In this document: piece by piece, positions 1 to 10,034 of the stretch
Layout of the letters: every line of letters begins with the position of its first letter
Position numbering within the stretch: position 1 is the stretch's first letter
NCBI GenBank assembly: GCA_032358165.1
Contig: JAALGY010000012.1
Coordinates: 806,001 to 870,000, forward strand
DNA length: 64,000 bases
Direction: 5' to 3'
Origin: Diplosphaera chodatii
Taxonomy: Eukaryota > Chlorophyta > Trebouxiophyceae > Prasiolales > Stichococcaceae
Made by a program: the position numbers and the translations under genes
Notes under the pieces: generated by a model
Database searches by the model: none
Seen by the model: the letters and a program-made list of their open reading frames with translations, nothing else
Told to the model about the DNA's origin: nothing

Positions 1-486
1 TGCGCGGTCTGCTGCAGCACCTTGCGCCCTCGTGACGAGCTGCGATCGCCTCCTGTGCTGAAGCGTCTGCAGGCGCCGCTGAGCTGTGAAGGGCGCACGT
101 TGCGAGTGTCTCGCGATGCCAGCTGAGGAGAGCGTCGCAGGACACCCTCCAGCCAGGTGCATCTGCAGCATGCTGCGAACCTCTGCCCACTCACCTTGCA
201 CACGCTACACGTCTCAACCCTCACAAACTGCACTGCAGTACTAGTTGCGTGGTGCACGAGGAGCTATGAAGTGTAGATCCCCTTGCAAACGCGGGTGCTG
301 GTTCACAGTGCTGCTCAGCTCAGAGCCAGAAGCTCGCACTGGCGACTGCAGCGACGACTTGTCAGCTGACATCAGCGTGTCGATTAAGGTAATTTAGCAT
401 CGGTTAGACTAGCCCCCAACCATGCCCGAAATTTTAATTCGTCGGCCAGAGCGCCGCCTCCGGCGGCCCTTTTAATTGCTTTTGCC

Positions 487-883
487 CCGTTACTGTCCGC
501 TCCCATTTAAGCAGGGTTTAAGCATTGGTACCACGGGACGCCGTGTCCGTGCTGTTGCATACTTCTGTGCATGCAACAACGACCTCTCCTAGGTAAGTTG
601 ACGTCTAGAAACACATTGCGCAAATGTAATGTAGAAATGGAAGGCTAGAAACGCGCGCAACGCGAAATGACGCGTTCATGGCCTTAGGGTTTAGGGTTTA
701 GGCTGCGCGAGCGAACTTGCGCTTCAGCCCGACGCGCGCGTTCATATGGCCCGTCAGGGCCATCAACAACATGTTGAAGCAGTCTGCAAGCGCAAGCCCG
801 CGTTGTACTGGCCGTGAAACGGTGCGCGGCCATAATTTGCATTACGGCATAAACCCTGCTTAAATGGGAGCGAGCAGTAACGG
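487..883. repeat. Inverted-repeat-flanked element, MITE-like candidate
   Basis: Bases 487-523 and the reverse complement of 847-883 match at 34 of 37 positions. The shared core contains CTCCCATTTAAGCAGGGTTT. The arms bracket about 320 bases with no coding potential, giving an element of about 397 bases. No target-site duplication is visible at the outer edges, so a miniature inverted-repeat transposable element is only an inference. A simple fold-back is equally possible. Confidence 0.45.
684..702. repeat. Short interstitial telomere-type repeat (TTTAGGG)
   Basis: Nearly three head-to-tail units of TTAGGGT/TTTAGGG lie between the arms of the inverted repeat at 487-883. TTTAGGG is the telomere unit of plants and many green algae. 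So few units, flanked by ordinary DNA, suggest an interstitial relic or a telo-box rather than a chromosome end. Confidence 0.6.
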
Positions 884-1319
884 ACGTCGTGCAAATTTTT
901 TCGACCACACCCCAATTTGGGACCCCATAGGGTGCCCTTTCAATGATGTAGGCATAATATACCCAATCTGCCCTCTGCAAGCGCCTTTGAATACAGTTCC
1001 CTGCCCTGCAGTCCTTTTCAACGACCTAGTCTCACTGCAGTGCGAGTGCATCTAGATTTTGGGTACCCCACTAGCCGAATTCAGTAATGGCAACATCAAC
1101 TCTGCTGCCGCGGTAACTTTGAAGTCCGCTGATAATTGTTATTGCTCGGCCATGCAGCAGCCTTGGACGCTGATATGATTGTTGTTCCTCGGCCAAAAGT
1201 GACCGATTGGGTACCCAAAACAATAATAAATTTCGGCTAAAATCGGCCATAATTAAAATTTTTCTGCCATAATTGCCGAATTCTGCCACTAAACGAAACA
1301 CTGGCTGACATGTTCTTTG

Positions 1320-1324
1320 TTACA
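1320..1324 (-). terminator. Candidate poly(A) signal UGUAA for TAF6
   Basis: TTACA on the plus strand reads TGTAA on the minus strand, about 208 bases beyond the proposed TAF6 stop. UGUAA is the usual poly(A) signal of chlorophyte nuclear genes. The motif is short, so the call is tentative. Confidence 0.25.
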
Positions 1325-1531
1325 TAACCCCAGCACTGCTCACGACGTGCACACAACCCCATGCTGCAGACGTACAGACCGTTAGCTACACGAAGAGCCC
1401 GATGCCAGGCTGAAAGGGCACCCATGGCAGGACGCTCTCGCCAAACAGATCCGCCACGACCTGCAGCTGTGTGCCGAGGTCGCTGTCTTCTTTCCAGGCA
1501 TCTGCCGAGCACAAGGAAACTGCAATCAACA

Positions 1532-4500
1532 TCAGTGTTTGTGCGCTTCTTTCAACAGGATGCATGTAAATGGATGAGGGGTGTGTAGCATGCTCAACAT
1601 GATGGTCTCTCCCAACAAAGTGATTACATGTATTCGGTGTGTCCCACCTGCTAAGGTTGCTGAGGGTGAACCATGCGGTTTGGGTTCCCGCCTGTTTAGC
1701 GGCCCCAGCGGCGGGTTAGCCTGCTTGAAGGCAGAAGCCGGCTGGTGCACATGCGGAAACACCCTCGCAGGCGTACTGACGGGTGCATCTGGCTGCCTAG
1801 CAGCTGAAGCCTGGTCCAGATTGCTCTGCGGGACCTGCTGCTGTTCCAGCTTGACTGCGGGTGCCTCAGCATGCTCCCGAGCTTCCTGGCTGCCGTCGGC
1901 GGCAACGCTGGGCTGCACGCTATCCTGCTGGCCTGGTCGCTGCATCTGCTGCGCCATCAGAAGATGGTCGGCAAGCCTGCATTCGATATCTTTGCAACTG
2001 AGCATTCGTACAAACATATCATATTTCTATCATGCACATAAGTGGTATTTGCAACATGTTTGGGTGCTGACTGCTATAATTGCAATGCTACCTTTCTGAA
2101 ATGCCGGCATACACTGCACAAGCCGCTGCCGTCTGAAGAGCAGAATGACACCGCAGGGCCTCCAACCGTCTCAGTTGGTCTTGCACCTTTGCTGATGCGG
2201 AGCCTGTGACTTCCTGCGTGACGGTGTAGCATGATATTGAACCACATCCGATGGACTTCAATCAGCATAGCTGACGTATACTGCAAACATCTGATGTGCA
2301 GCCGGGCATCAGATGCCAACCGCACACACTTGACCGCGACCTTCGAGCTGTACTGATCTGCAACTATGCACCTTGCTGACCTGCACGCCAAGCATTGGTT
2401 GCAGGTGGGCAAGGTAGGCAGCGAGGTGCGGCAGCAGCATCAGGCACACTGTGCGGTGCCCCAGGGCTGCCAGGCCCACGACAGCGCCTGCACGCACAGA
2501 AGTGACGGTGATTGACGCACGTGGTCCTTTGGCCTGTCAATGTGGCTGTCAGCGTTGCTTGCTGGCACGATGCAGTTTTCAAGGCCGTTGGAGGTCACCA
2601 TTCATACACCCAGTTGAAACACAGACTCTGTCAGGGAGAGAGCAAGCCCGACACTCACCATAGTGCGTGGTGACAGGCTTGCCCCGGTCCAGCAAAGCCT
2701 TGAGCAGCGTCTTGCTGATGCGGGGGCGGATGTTGTGAAGCGGATCGCCGAACTTAGCGCAGACTGTGCTGATCACACTTGCAGCCGCATCCCGCACAGC
2801 CCAGTGATCCGCAGACATTGCCTCCTGGGTTTGATAGCAGCTGTCGTTATATGATGGCTGAAGTTTGCAGGTTGCATGCCTGCTGTGCATCTTGCATGTG
2901 TGCCATGGTGCACAAGCTGGATTGGGCCTGGGAATGTGTTGTGAAGGTACAGCTGCAATCTGCTGGACACAAAGCCTCACCCCAATGCGCTTCGCCACGA
3001 GACACGTGAGCACTGCTGGCAGCAGCTGCTGTACGTACGGCATCAGGTCCAAGTGCTCATTTGCAAGCAGTGCAGCGGCTGCGGCTACAAGGCGTTGCAG
3101 GCGCCGGGGGTCTCGAAGGCCACCAGCCACGCCGTCAGCTATCAGTTGCACCATATATGGCACCAAATCCGACAAGCCTGCACTTGATCGGGCTGCACTC
3201 CATAAGTGATGACCATTATCACAGCAAGCAGCTGCTGCGCAAGCATTGGCATGCAGATCCTTGTTGTTTAATCCTTCGAAACATGTCAACCTGGGTCTGT
3301 TGACAGGGACGCCAAAACTGCTCGCTCGAGCCGCTCTGCACTGCTGCCTGCTGCAGCTGCAACTGTAGGGACAGGACCATTCGCAAGCACCTCTCCGGCG
3401 CCAGCAGCTGCCATGCTGCCACTGAGCAGCACATCCGACACCTTGTCGAAGTACAGCTGGAGCTCCTGTGGAGAATGCAGTCGACACCTCATTGTGTGTG
3501 AACAACAGACATTTATTAGGACTGGGCGATGATCTTGCCTGTTAAGCAGTCTATCTGATGCCACCCGAGCATATACAGCAAGGTGAGGTGAAGCAAGAGC
3601 TCAGTCATGTGGCACTTGCCTGCGACAGCACATGCTTGACGGGGGCCCGCACAATACTCCCATCTGCCGCCTCCTCTGCTCCTGCTTTGCTGGGCGAAAG
3701 GTCAGCTGGTGCCGCCGTCTGGGGGCCCGTCACGGCTGCATGGGGCGCGGCAGCTCTTCGCGGCCGCTTGCGAGCATGTGGCCGCTCCAGGGCGGCGTTC
3801 TCGGGGATGGCTGGCTGCACGCCGTCCACCACCAGCCAGTGTGGCAGCACGCCCACCTCGAGCGGAGCCCGCGGTGGATGCTTGCCAACTACCTGCAGGG
3901 ACAAGGTGCTGCAGTGCCTCAGACATGCAGTCTGTCTGACCTATGCGCTTTCGCTACGTCGCATCCACATAGGCAGGCGCGATCCACACGATGGCCAGTT
4001 CGAAGGCATCAGTTGATATCAACCTCGCCAATGTACATGGAGTACCTGCTGAAAGGCCACCTCACGATCCTCTAGAAACCAGAGGTCTGCATGCCCAGCA
4101 GCTTGCAGAAAGCGTGCTGCGTCTTTGCCGCTGCTTGCAAAGCCGTACACCGGCTGCACGTGCAAGAAGTCAAGCTCTGGTGCGCATGCTTTCACCATGC
4201 ATGCAGCATCGTGTCCTATGCGCCAAGGTTCACAGACAGAGACCGAATGTGCACCTGAACATTTCTCAAGCGCAGTGCATTGCTGATGTCGTCTGTGCAC
4301 AGCTCACTGCGCTTCGAGTGCCGCTTAAACTTCAGGGACTCCTGCATCATCTTGCGGCCGCATTGCTGGGTACATTGGCCAAGGCACTATGGATGGGTGG
4401 CCCAGACGAGCTGAAGGCTGCACCACGATCATGAGTGAAGCAATTTGCAGTTCGCAGGCCTTCACCTGGATGACCTCTCGGATGCGGTACTCAACATCCG

Positions 4501-4591
4501 GCGCCAGCACCTTCGCCGCATCTGCGCTCAGCTTCGGGATCCCAATGCTGTCCGCGATCACCTGAAGGGTGCCGGGTTCCACGAAGCTCAT
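1532..4591 (-). CDS. TAF6: TFIID subunit 6 (TAF6)
   Basis: TAF6 is a histone-fold subunit of TFIID in the nucleus and pairs with TAF9. Ten exons join in phase: 4466-4591, 4255-4350, 4046-4153, 3620-3892, 3291-3465, 2981-3177, 2659-2824, 2381-2487, 2092-2132 and 1532-1997, giving about 584 residues. The N-terminus MSFVEPGTLQVIADSIGI and the APDVEYRIREV stretch are the family histone fold (residues 1-74). HWLVVDGVQPAIPEN and ELQLYFDKV mark the start of the TAF6C HEAT region (about residues 130-430), which includes LPAVLTCLVAKRIG and HWAVRDAA. The last exon is Gln/Ala/Pro-rich and poorly conserved, so the exact stop is uncertain. Intron 4 has a GC donor (GCAAGT, 3614-3619). The start was chosen because it matches the conserved family N-terminus. 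It diverges from PP1 across about 600 bases. Confidence 0.93.
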
Positions 4592-5194
4592 CCTACCCTC
4601 AGGCTGTCATTGCTCGCATGCAAGCGTGTGTTGCGATGCAAGTCATGGATATAGCATTGCAAGACAGGAGCCAGGCAGGCGCGGCACTGTAACGCAATGT
4701 GACTGATACCCTGTCAACTGCTGTGTGAAGCAGATGAGGTGCGCTGTTGAGCCCTCTTGACAGTTCAGTACATGTGCGATCACAATCTGGGGGGCGAGAC
4801 CCGCTGCCTCTGCGGCTATGCTGCTCTGCTGCATGCCATTGTGCAGGGACTCTAAAAGCAGGGTTGCCTGGCTGAGCCGGCACGCCCTTTCCTGCTGTCG
4901 CCGGTGTATCCAGACATCAAAGCAACATTTGCGCAAGGTAGACAGGGATCATAGTCACAGGTACACCGCACGGACTGAGTGGGCACCCGTCCCGCGCGGG
5001 ATGGCTAGTCTAGCCACAGCCAGTCATAAACAAAGCTAGGGCTGCAACGCCGCCCGGACAGAGGTCCGGAAGCAGAGGCGTTGAGCCGCTGGCAGCTTGT
5101 CATCACACTGTGAGCGGGCCTGGCAGCGACCACGTGGGAAGCCCGGCAGTGACGGCGCCCGGCTGAGGCCGCGGCTGCGGAAGCCAAGCTGAAC
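4592..5194. promoter_or_regulatory. Divergent promoter region, TAF6 / PP1
   Basis: This stretch separates the start codons of TAF6 (leftward) and PP1 (rightward), so it must hold both 5' ends. It carries a perfect 12-base palindrome TCCCGCGCGGGA (4990-5001), which resembles back-to-back E2F-type sites, followed by a small GGCTA/TAGCC stem. No TATA box is obvious. No coding exon was recognised. Confidence 0.45.
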
Positions 5195-6181
5195 ATGGAG
5201 GAGGCCGCGCTTGATGACATTATTGACCGCCTGCTGGATGTGCGGAATGGGCGGCCCGGCAAGCAGGTGCAGCTGACGGAAATGGAGATTCGGCAGCTGT
5301 GCCTCACAGCCAAGGAGATATTTATGGGGCAGCCCAACCTGCTGGAGCTGGAGGCGCCGATCAAAATCTGCGGCGACATACATGGGCAGTATTCAGATCT
5401 GTTGAGATTGTTCGAGTACGGCGGCTTTCCGCCAGAAGCCAACTACCTGTTCCTGGGCGACTATGTGGATCGTGGGAAGCAGAGCCTGGAGACCATCTGC
5501 CTGCTGCTTGCGTACAAGGTCAAGTACCCAGAGAACTTCTTCCTGCTGCGGGGGAACCATGAATGCGCATCCATCAACCGCATCTATGGCTTTTATGACG
5601 AATGCAAGCGGCGCTATAACATCAGGCTATGGAAGATATTCACGGATTGCTTCAACTGCCTGCCAGTTGCAGCGCTTATCGACGAGAAGATCCTGTGCAT
5701 GCATGGGGGTCTGTCGCCAGAGCTCAAATCGCTGGAGCAAATCAAGCGGATCCCGCGGCCAACAGATGTGCCTGATACCGGGCTGCTGTGCGACCTGCTC
5801 TGGGCGGACCCCGATAAGCAGATCCAGGGGTGGGGCGAGAATGATCGAGGCGTCAGCTACACCTTTGGCCCAGACAGCGTCACAGAGTTCCTGGCAAAGC
5901 ACGACCTTGACCTCATATGCCGTGCCCATCAGGTGGTAGAGGATGGCTACGAGTTCTTTGCCAAGCGGCAGCTGGTCACGATCTTCTCAGCGCCAAATTA
6001 CTGCGGCGAGTTTGACAATGCTGGCGCAATGATGAGCGTCGATGAGACGCTGATGTGCTCCTTCCAGATCTTGAAGCCAGCCGAGAAGAAGCAAAAGTTC
6101 ATGTACTCTGGCATTGCAACAGCAAGGCCAGGCACACCCCCACGTGGCATGCGGGGCGGCCAGAATGCCATGCGCTCCTGA
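5195..6181 (+). CDS. Ser/Thr protein phosphatase PP1 catalytic subunit
   Basis: This is a metal-dependent Ser/Thr phosphatase that acts with many regulatory subunits in nucleus and cytosol. One uninterrupted frame of 328 residues matches the family's usual length of about 300-330. The phosphoesterase signatures are complete: GDIHG (60-64), GDYVDRG (88-94), RGNHE (119-123), HGG (170-172) and RAHQ (243-246). SAPNYC (265-270) is the beta12-beta13 loop. The tail has RPGTPPR (311-317), equivalent to the inhibitory CDK site RPxTPPR of animal and plant PP1. The start is the first ATG in frame and gives the normal N-terminal length. The gene has no introns although almost every neighbour has many, so a retrocopy origin is possible. 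The coding sequence is intact and shows no sign of decay. Confidence 0.97.
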   Translation: MEEAALDDIIDRLLDVRNGRPGKQVQLTEMEIRQLCLTAKEIFMGQPNLLELEAPIKICGDIHGQYSDLLRLFEYGGFPPEANYLFLGDYVDRGKQSLETICLLLAYKVKYPENFFLLRGNHECASINRIYGFYDECKRRYNIRLWKIFTDCFNCLPVAALIDEKILCMHGGLSPELKSLEQIKRIPRPTDVPDTGLLCDLLWADPDKQIQGWGENDRGVSYTFGPDSVTEFLAKHDLDLICRAHQVVEDGYEFFAKRQLVTIFSAPNYCGEFDNAGAMMSVDETLMCSFQILKPAEKKQKFMYSGIATARPGTPPRGMRGGQNAMRS

Positions 6182-7140
6182 GGGCGCATCGCCAGGCGAT
6201 GGATTGCAGCCTTTGGTGGTTGGGTCTCATTGCGACTGCCTCTGCCCAGTCCCGAGGGATGTCAGACACAGCCAAGCGTGTAGTAGCTGCAGCGCCGGGC
6301 AGGCTGCAGCACTGGCGTGGCACAGCATCCCAAACGGGTCCTTAAGTTCATGATTGCATGTACGTATGGTTTCGGGTTGTGCGCGGCCCCAGCAGTGCAG
6401 GCGCTGCCCCAGCCACGAGCAGATTTGCAGGCTCAGACAGGCTTGTGGCATGCAGCTGTCCAGTCAGACTAGTGGTTGTATCTCCCTTTCTGCGGCGTGT
6501 ATGTGGGGCGGTAAAAGACAATGCAGAAGCAGGCGGTCTATCAAGCACTGCGCTGGGGTCTGCTAAACCCCATGCCCACTGATCCCAACACCGTTATTCC
6601 TCTCACTGCATGATTTTCCAAGTCGTCAGCAGCTTCGCACAATAATCGTAACGAGCTGGCTGATCTTGCATCAGCAGATGCAGCGGATGACTCCCACATA
6701 CACTCCCTCCTAAGTATTACAGTGCAACGCTTGAACACAGGCCATTTCAGGCGGCTCCCCTGACCTCCATAGCCTGAATGCAGTCACTAGCATCGTGAGC
6801 AGCAGTACACCGGCCCGCAAATCTGCACGACGAAGCTTGCGTCAGCAGTCTCAGCATGGTTGCAGACGCGCTGAGCGTGTCCGCCCCCGACAGTAGCGTA
6901 CCGAGACTCGGTCACGCGTAGCACGTCTGAGCAACGGAAAGAAGTCCAGAGCACGCATCGATCAGGCATCGGGCGCCAAGTTGAACGACCGCCGGTGGCG
7001 GTGGCGGATGCCGCAAGCCAGTGCTGATGGCTTGCTGATTGTACACGAGCTCGACAAGGGCTGGGATGCTGAGGCAGCCTCAGCCTGACCACCAAGCCGC
7101 AGTAGATCAAGCCCACAGGGCAGCAGACAGCCTGTCACCA
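6182..7140. other. Intergenic DNA, PP1 to FAD oxidoreductase
   Basis: This should contain the PP1 3' UTR and the promoter of the oxidoreductase at 7141. An in-frame upstream ATG at 7066 could extend that protein by 25 residues. No recognisable exon, RNA or mobile element was seen. Confidence 0.5.
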
Positions 7141-9420
7141 ATGCACCGCGCATGCAGCATTGCGGTGGTTGGCGGCGGCATCAGCGGGCTTGCATGCGCG
7201 CAAAAGCTGCTGCAGCTGCTGCCCAACGCGCACGTCAACGTTATTGACATGGGGCGCAGTGGTCCAGGTGTGCCATTACCGGGTGACATATGCCCGGGTT
7301 GAGAAGGCTGGAGAAACGTGGCTGTTGACAGCTGGCGCAGGACGCTGCCTCATTGCCACACTCCCCTGCACAGGAGGTCGAGCTTCTACCCGCCGACGCG
7401 ATGGACTGCAGTTTGATCACGGGTGCCAGATTGTACGTGTGCGACCAGCAGCTGATGTGGCAGACCTCGCCGCCAGCGATTTCGCCCAACACATGCAACT
7501 GTGGCAGCGAGAAGGTGATGCACGACAAGCATTCAAGCGGTCCATCGTGGACAGCAGGTATGGTCATGACACCTCAGTCGCCGCCAGGCCCATTGGCATG
7601 CAGAGAGGCTCATGTCGCCATGCTGCAGGCGCCATCTCCAGCTGGGACAGCAGCCGCTTGGGCCTCCTGGAGACGTCAACACAAAAGTTCACACCTCGCA
7701 CAGCGCTTTTACAGCAGCAGCAGCAGCAGGTTGCAGATGGCTTCTGCCGCCTGCTGGCGCCCGGCGACATCTATGTTGGCACGCCCGCCATGGGCGCGCT
7801 GGTCGGCGCCCTCGCAGCGCAGCACGGCAACCGCCTGACGCGGACCTGGAACACCCGGGTGCAGCGCGCAGTGCAGCTGTTGTGTTTGTGGACGATGTCT
7901 GCCTTTTAAGGACTGTAGTGAAGCGCCGCTGTGGAACATTGGTGCATGTTCACAACATAGGGCTGCAATACTGTGTCACATGTAGGCGGTGCATGCTGCG
8001 CAGGTGCGCCACCTTGAGCAGGAGGGCAGTGGACGGTACACGCTGGCAGATACGGAGGGCAGCGCCGGCAACCTTGGCGCCTTTGATGCAGTGGTGCTTT
8101 CGGATGCGATGACCGGCCGATTAGGCAAGAGCTTGTCGCGTTGCAGAGCACCCCGAAAGCTGCAGAGGAACCGTAGCATTCCAGTCATGTTGCACCACTG
8201 CAATCCCGGGCCTCGAGGTCAGCACCACCAGTGCGCTCGGGGCACCAGGCAGTGCGACGCTCCTGCTGCAAAACATCACAGCCCGCCAACATCCCTGCAG
8301 GGTCGCCTGGGCACGTCACGTCATCATCAGACAGCGTGAACCAGCTGCTGGCACAGCTGAGTCGGAAGCGGGCTGCCCCACGGATGACACTGATGGCAGC
8401 CTTCCCTGCTGGGACGGTTGAGGCGCCGTTCGACGCCGTGACGGTTGGCAACAGTGATTCCATTGAGTGGCTCAGCAACGACTCTGCAAAGCCAGGTTGG
8501 TATGGCCATCTCACTTGCCGTCTTTCAACCATCGACATCTTTGGTGGCCTGGAACTGCCACCGCATGACTGCCTGATAGCACCTGCTGATCCAAAAGGTC
8601 ACCGATGACATTGCTGGTGTGGTTTGCTTCTAGGACGCCAGCCTGCAGATGGCATCCAGTGCTTCACGGCAGTGTCTACTGAGCAGTTTGCACGGCAGGC
8701 CATCGAACAGACACTTCCGCTGCAGGTAAATGGCCAGTTCAACCGGCCGGGTGAGATGGCGATGCAGCCTGTGACATCAGGTGGGCCGCTGCTTGTAACT
8801 GGTTTGCAGCCAGCTTCCTGGTGCACACTTACTGGTGGGCTGTCGTCCCCAACATGCTGCTGCGAGTCTCAGCAGCAGTGTACACGCAGCTACATTTCGT
8901 TTTTGATAGGTTTTATGGTGTGCTCACTGTCTGACATGCTGTATATATCTGCCACCCTGCAGAGATGGTCCGGCATATGGCCCTGTTGCTAGCGCCCTAC
9001 ACTGCCGGCGGCGCTGCAGCATTGCACAGCCCGCTGCATGCATCGGTGCAGCGCTGGGGCAGCGCCTTCTACCCTCTGCCGTGTGGTGCGCAAAAGAACC
9101 CAGATGAGGCTGCATATTAAGAGTTGTGAATCAACACAGTAGCCCAAGCATGTTATCACATTCAACACCGGGCAAGGCTGCACTGGAGACACAGCGTGCA
9201 TAGACTGCAGCTTTTTGAGAGGCAGCCGCTCGAGCAAAGCATGCTATGATGTGCAGAGGGCGCCGGTGACCCTTCTACCCCGCTGCTGGCGACGCCAGAT
9301 GGCCGGGTGGCAGTTGTTGGCGATTGCATGGCAGGTTCAGAACTGCAGCGATGTGTGGAGCAGGCCTGTGCCACAGCTAAGCTGCTGTGCGACACTCTGA
9401 CGGACAGCCAAGCGTGCTGA
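7141..9420 (+). CDS. FAD/NAD(P)-binding oxidoreductase, renalase-like
   Basis: This is a predicted flavin-dependent amine-oxidase/renalase-family enzyme; its substrate is unknown. Exon 1 begins with a dinucleotide-binding fold, AVVGGGISGLACAQKLL. Exon 2 (from 7374) continues with GGRASTRR and then LQFDHGCQ, the second conserved block of renalase-like proteins. Further exons carry GDIYVGTPAMGALVGAL, GAFDAVVLSDAMTG and FPAGTVEAPFDAV. The last exon holds the FAD-closing motif DGRVAVVGDCMAGSELQRC before the stop at 9418-9420. Exon junctions between about 7560 and 9270 are not all resolved. A CAG tract (7715-7732) encodes a short poly-Gln run. The start at 7141 gives a compact Rossmann N-terminus with no clear targeting peptide; 7066 is the alternative. 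It converges with the CCCH gene. Confidence 0.8.
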
Positions 9421-10034
9421 TGCTAGCCATTGTCTTCTGTGGAGCCGTCAGCACTTAGCTAGAATTTTCATTGGCTGGCCCTGAGGTGGTTGTGCTTCAG
9501 AAGTGGAAGGTGTGAAGAGGCAATGGGTAACAAACATGCAAGAAGCTCACAGCATGGTACCGTACTGAAACAACTTCAAGCAAGCAAGTCACAAGCATTG
9601 CTGCAGATGTAAGGTCACTGCAAAAGGTGACTGCAATCTGTCGCCGCACAGAACCATGCACTCGTTCAGTCCATCGGTCACCCATGCCACCGTCTGGTAC
9701 CATCAACGAAGACACCGGTGCATCAACTGCTCTCACAGCAGTCGAACTCCTACGACCTGTTGCCTATAACGTATGTTGTCGCCCTTGTCTGACGGAATAT
9801 GTGAAGGCTGGTGAACAGCAGTCCAGCCTCAACCGTCAATATTGCTGACATCCGCTGCACTGATACCGTAAGAGTAACGAAAACAGGCGCCAAGCGCACT
9901 TATTCACTGCCCGATGATGATTGCTGCCACTCTGCCTGGCAGCAAGCGCCACAAGCTGGTTGCCGATCATTGAGGAAGCTGCCTTGAAGAGGTGAAAGCG
10001 AGTGAGATGAACTTCTGCGCACGCTCCATCCTGC
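9421..10034. other. Convergent 3' intergenic stretch
   Basis: This lies between the 3' ends of the FAD oxidoreductase (+) and the CCCH protein (-). A TGTAA motif at 9608-9612 could end the oxidoreductase transcript. Nothing else recognisable was seen. Confidence 0.45.
9608..9612 (+). terminator. Candidate poly(A) signal TGTAA
   Basis: A TGTAA pentamer, the chlorophyte poly(A) signal, lies about 190 bases after the oxidoreductase stop at 9420. The evidence is the motif and its placement only. Confidence 0.3.

Larger units (their letters stand above)
1..1531. other. Gene-free left end, repeat-bearing
   Basis: No open frame here shows recognisable protein similarity or plausible exon structure. 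The stretch holds a 37-base inverted repeat pair (487-523 and 847-883), a short TTTAGGG array (684-702), and an AT-rich patch near 1070-1290 in which GCCGAATTC and GCCATAATT recur. This looks like decayed mobile-element or intergenic DNA. Its right part must hold the 3' end of the TAF6 transcript, which runs leftward from 1532. Confidence 0.5.

Noticed and set aside
1581..2099. Plus-strand Cys-rich frame of 172 codons
   Set aside because: It is the antisense of the last TAF6 exons. The Cys-rich composition comes from reverse reading of CAG/GCA-rich sequence.
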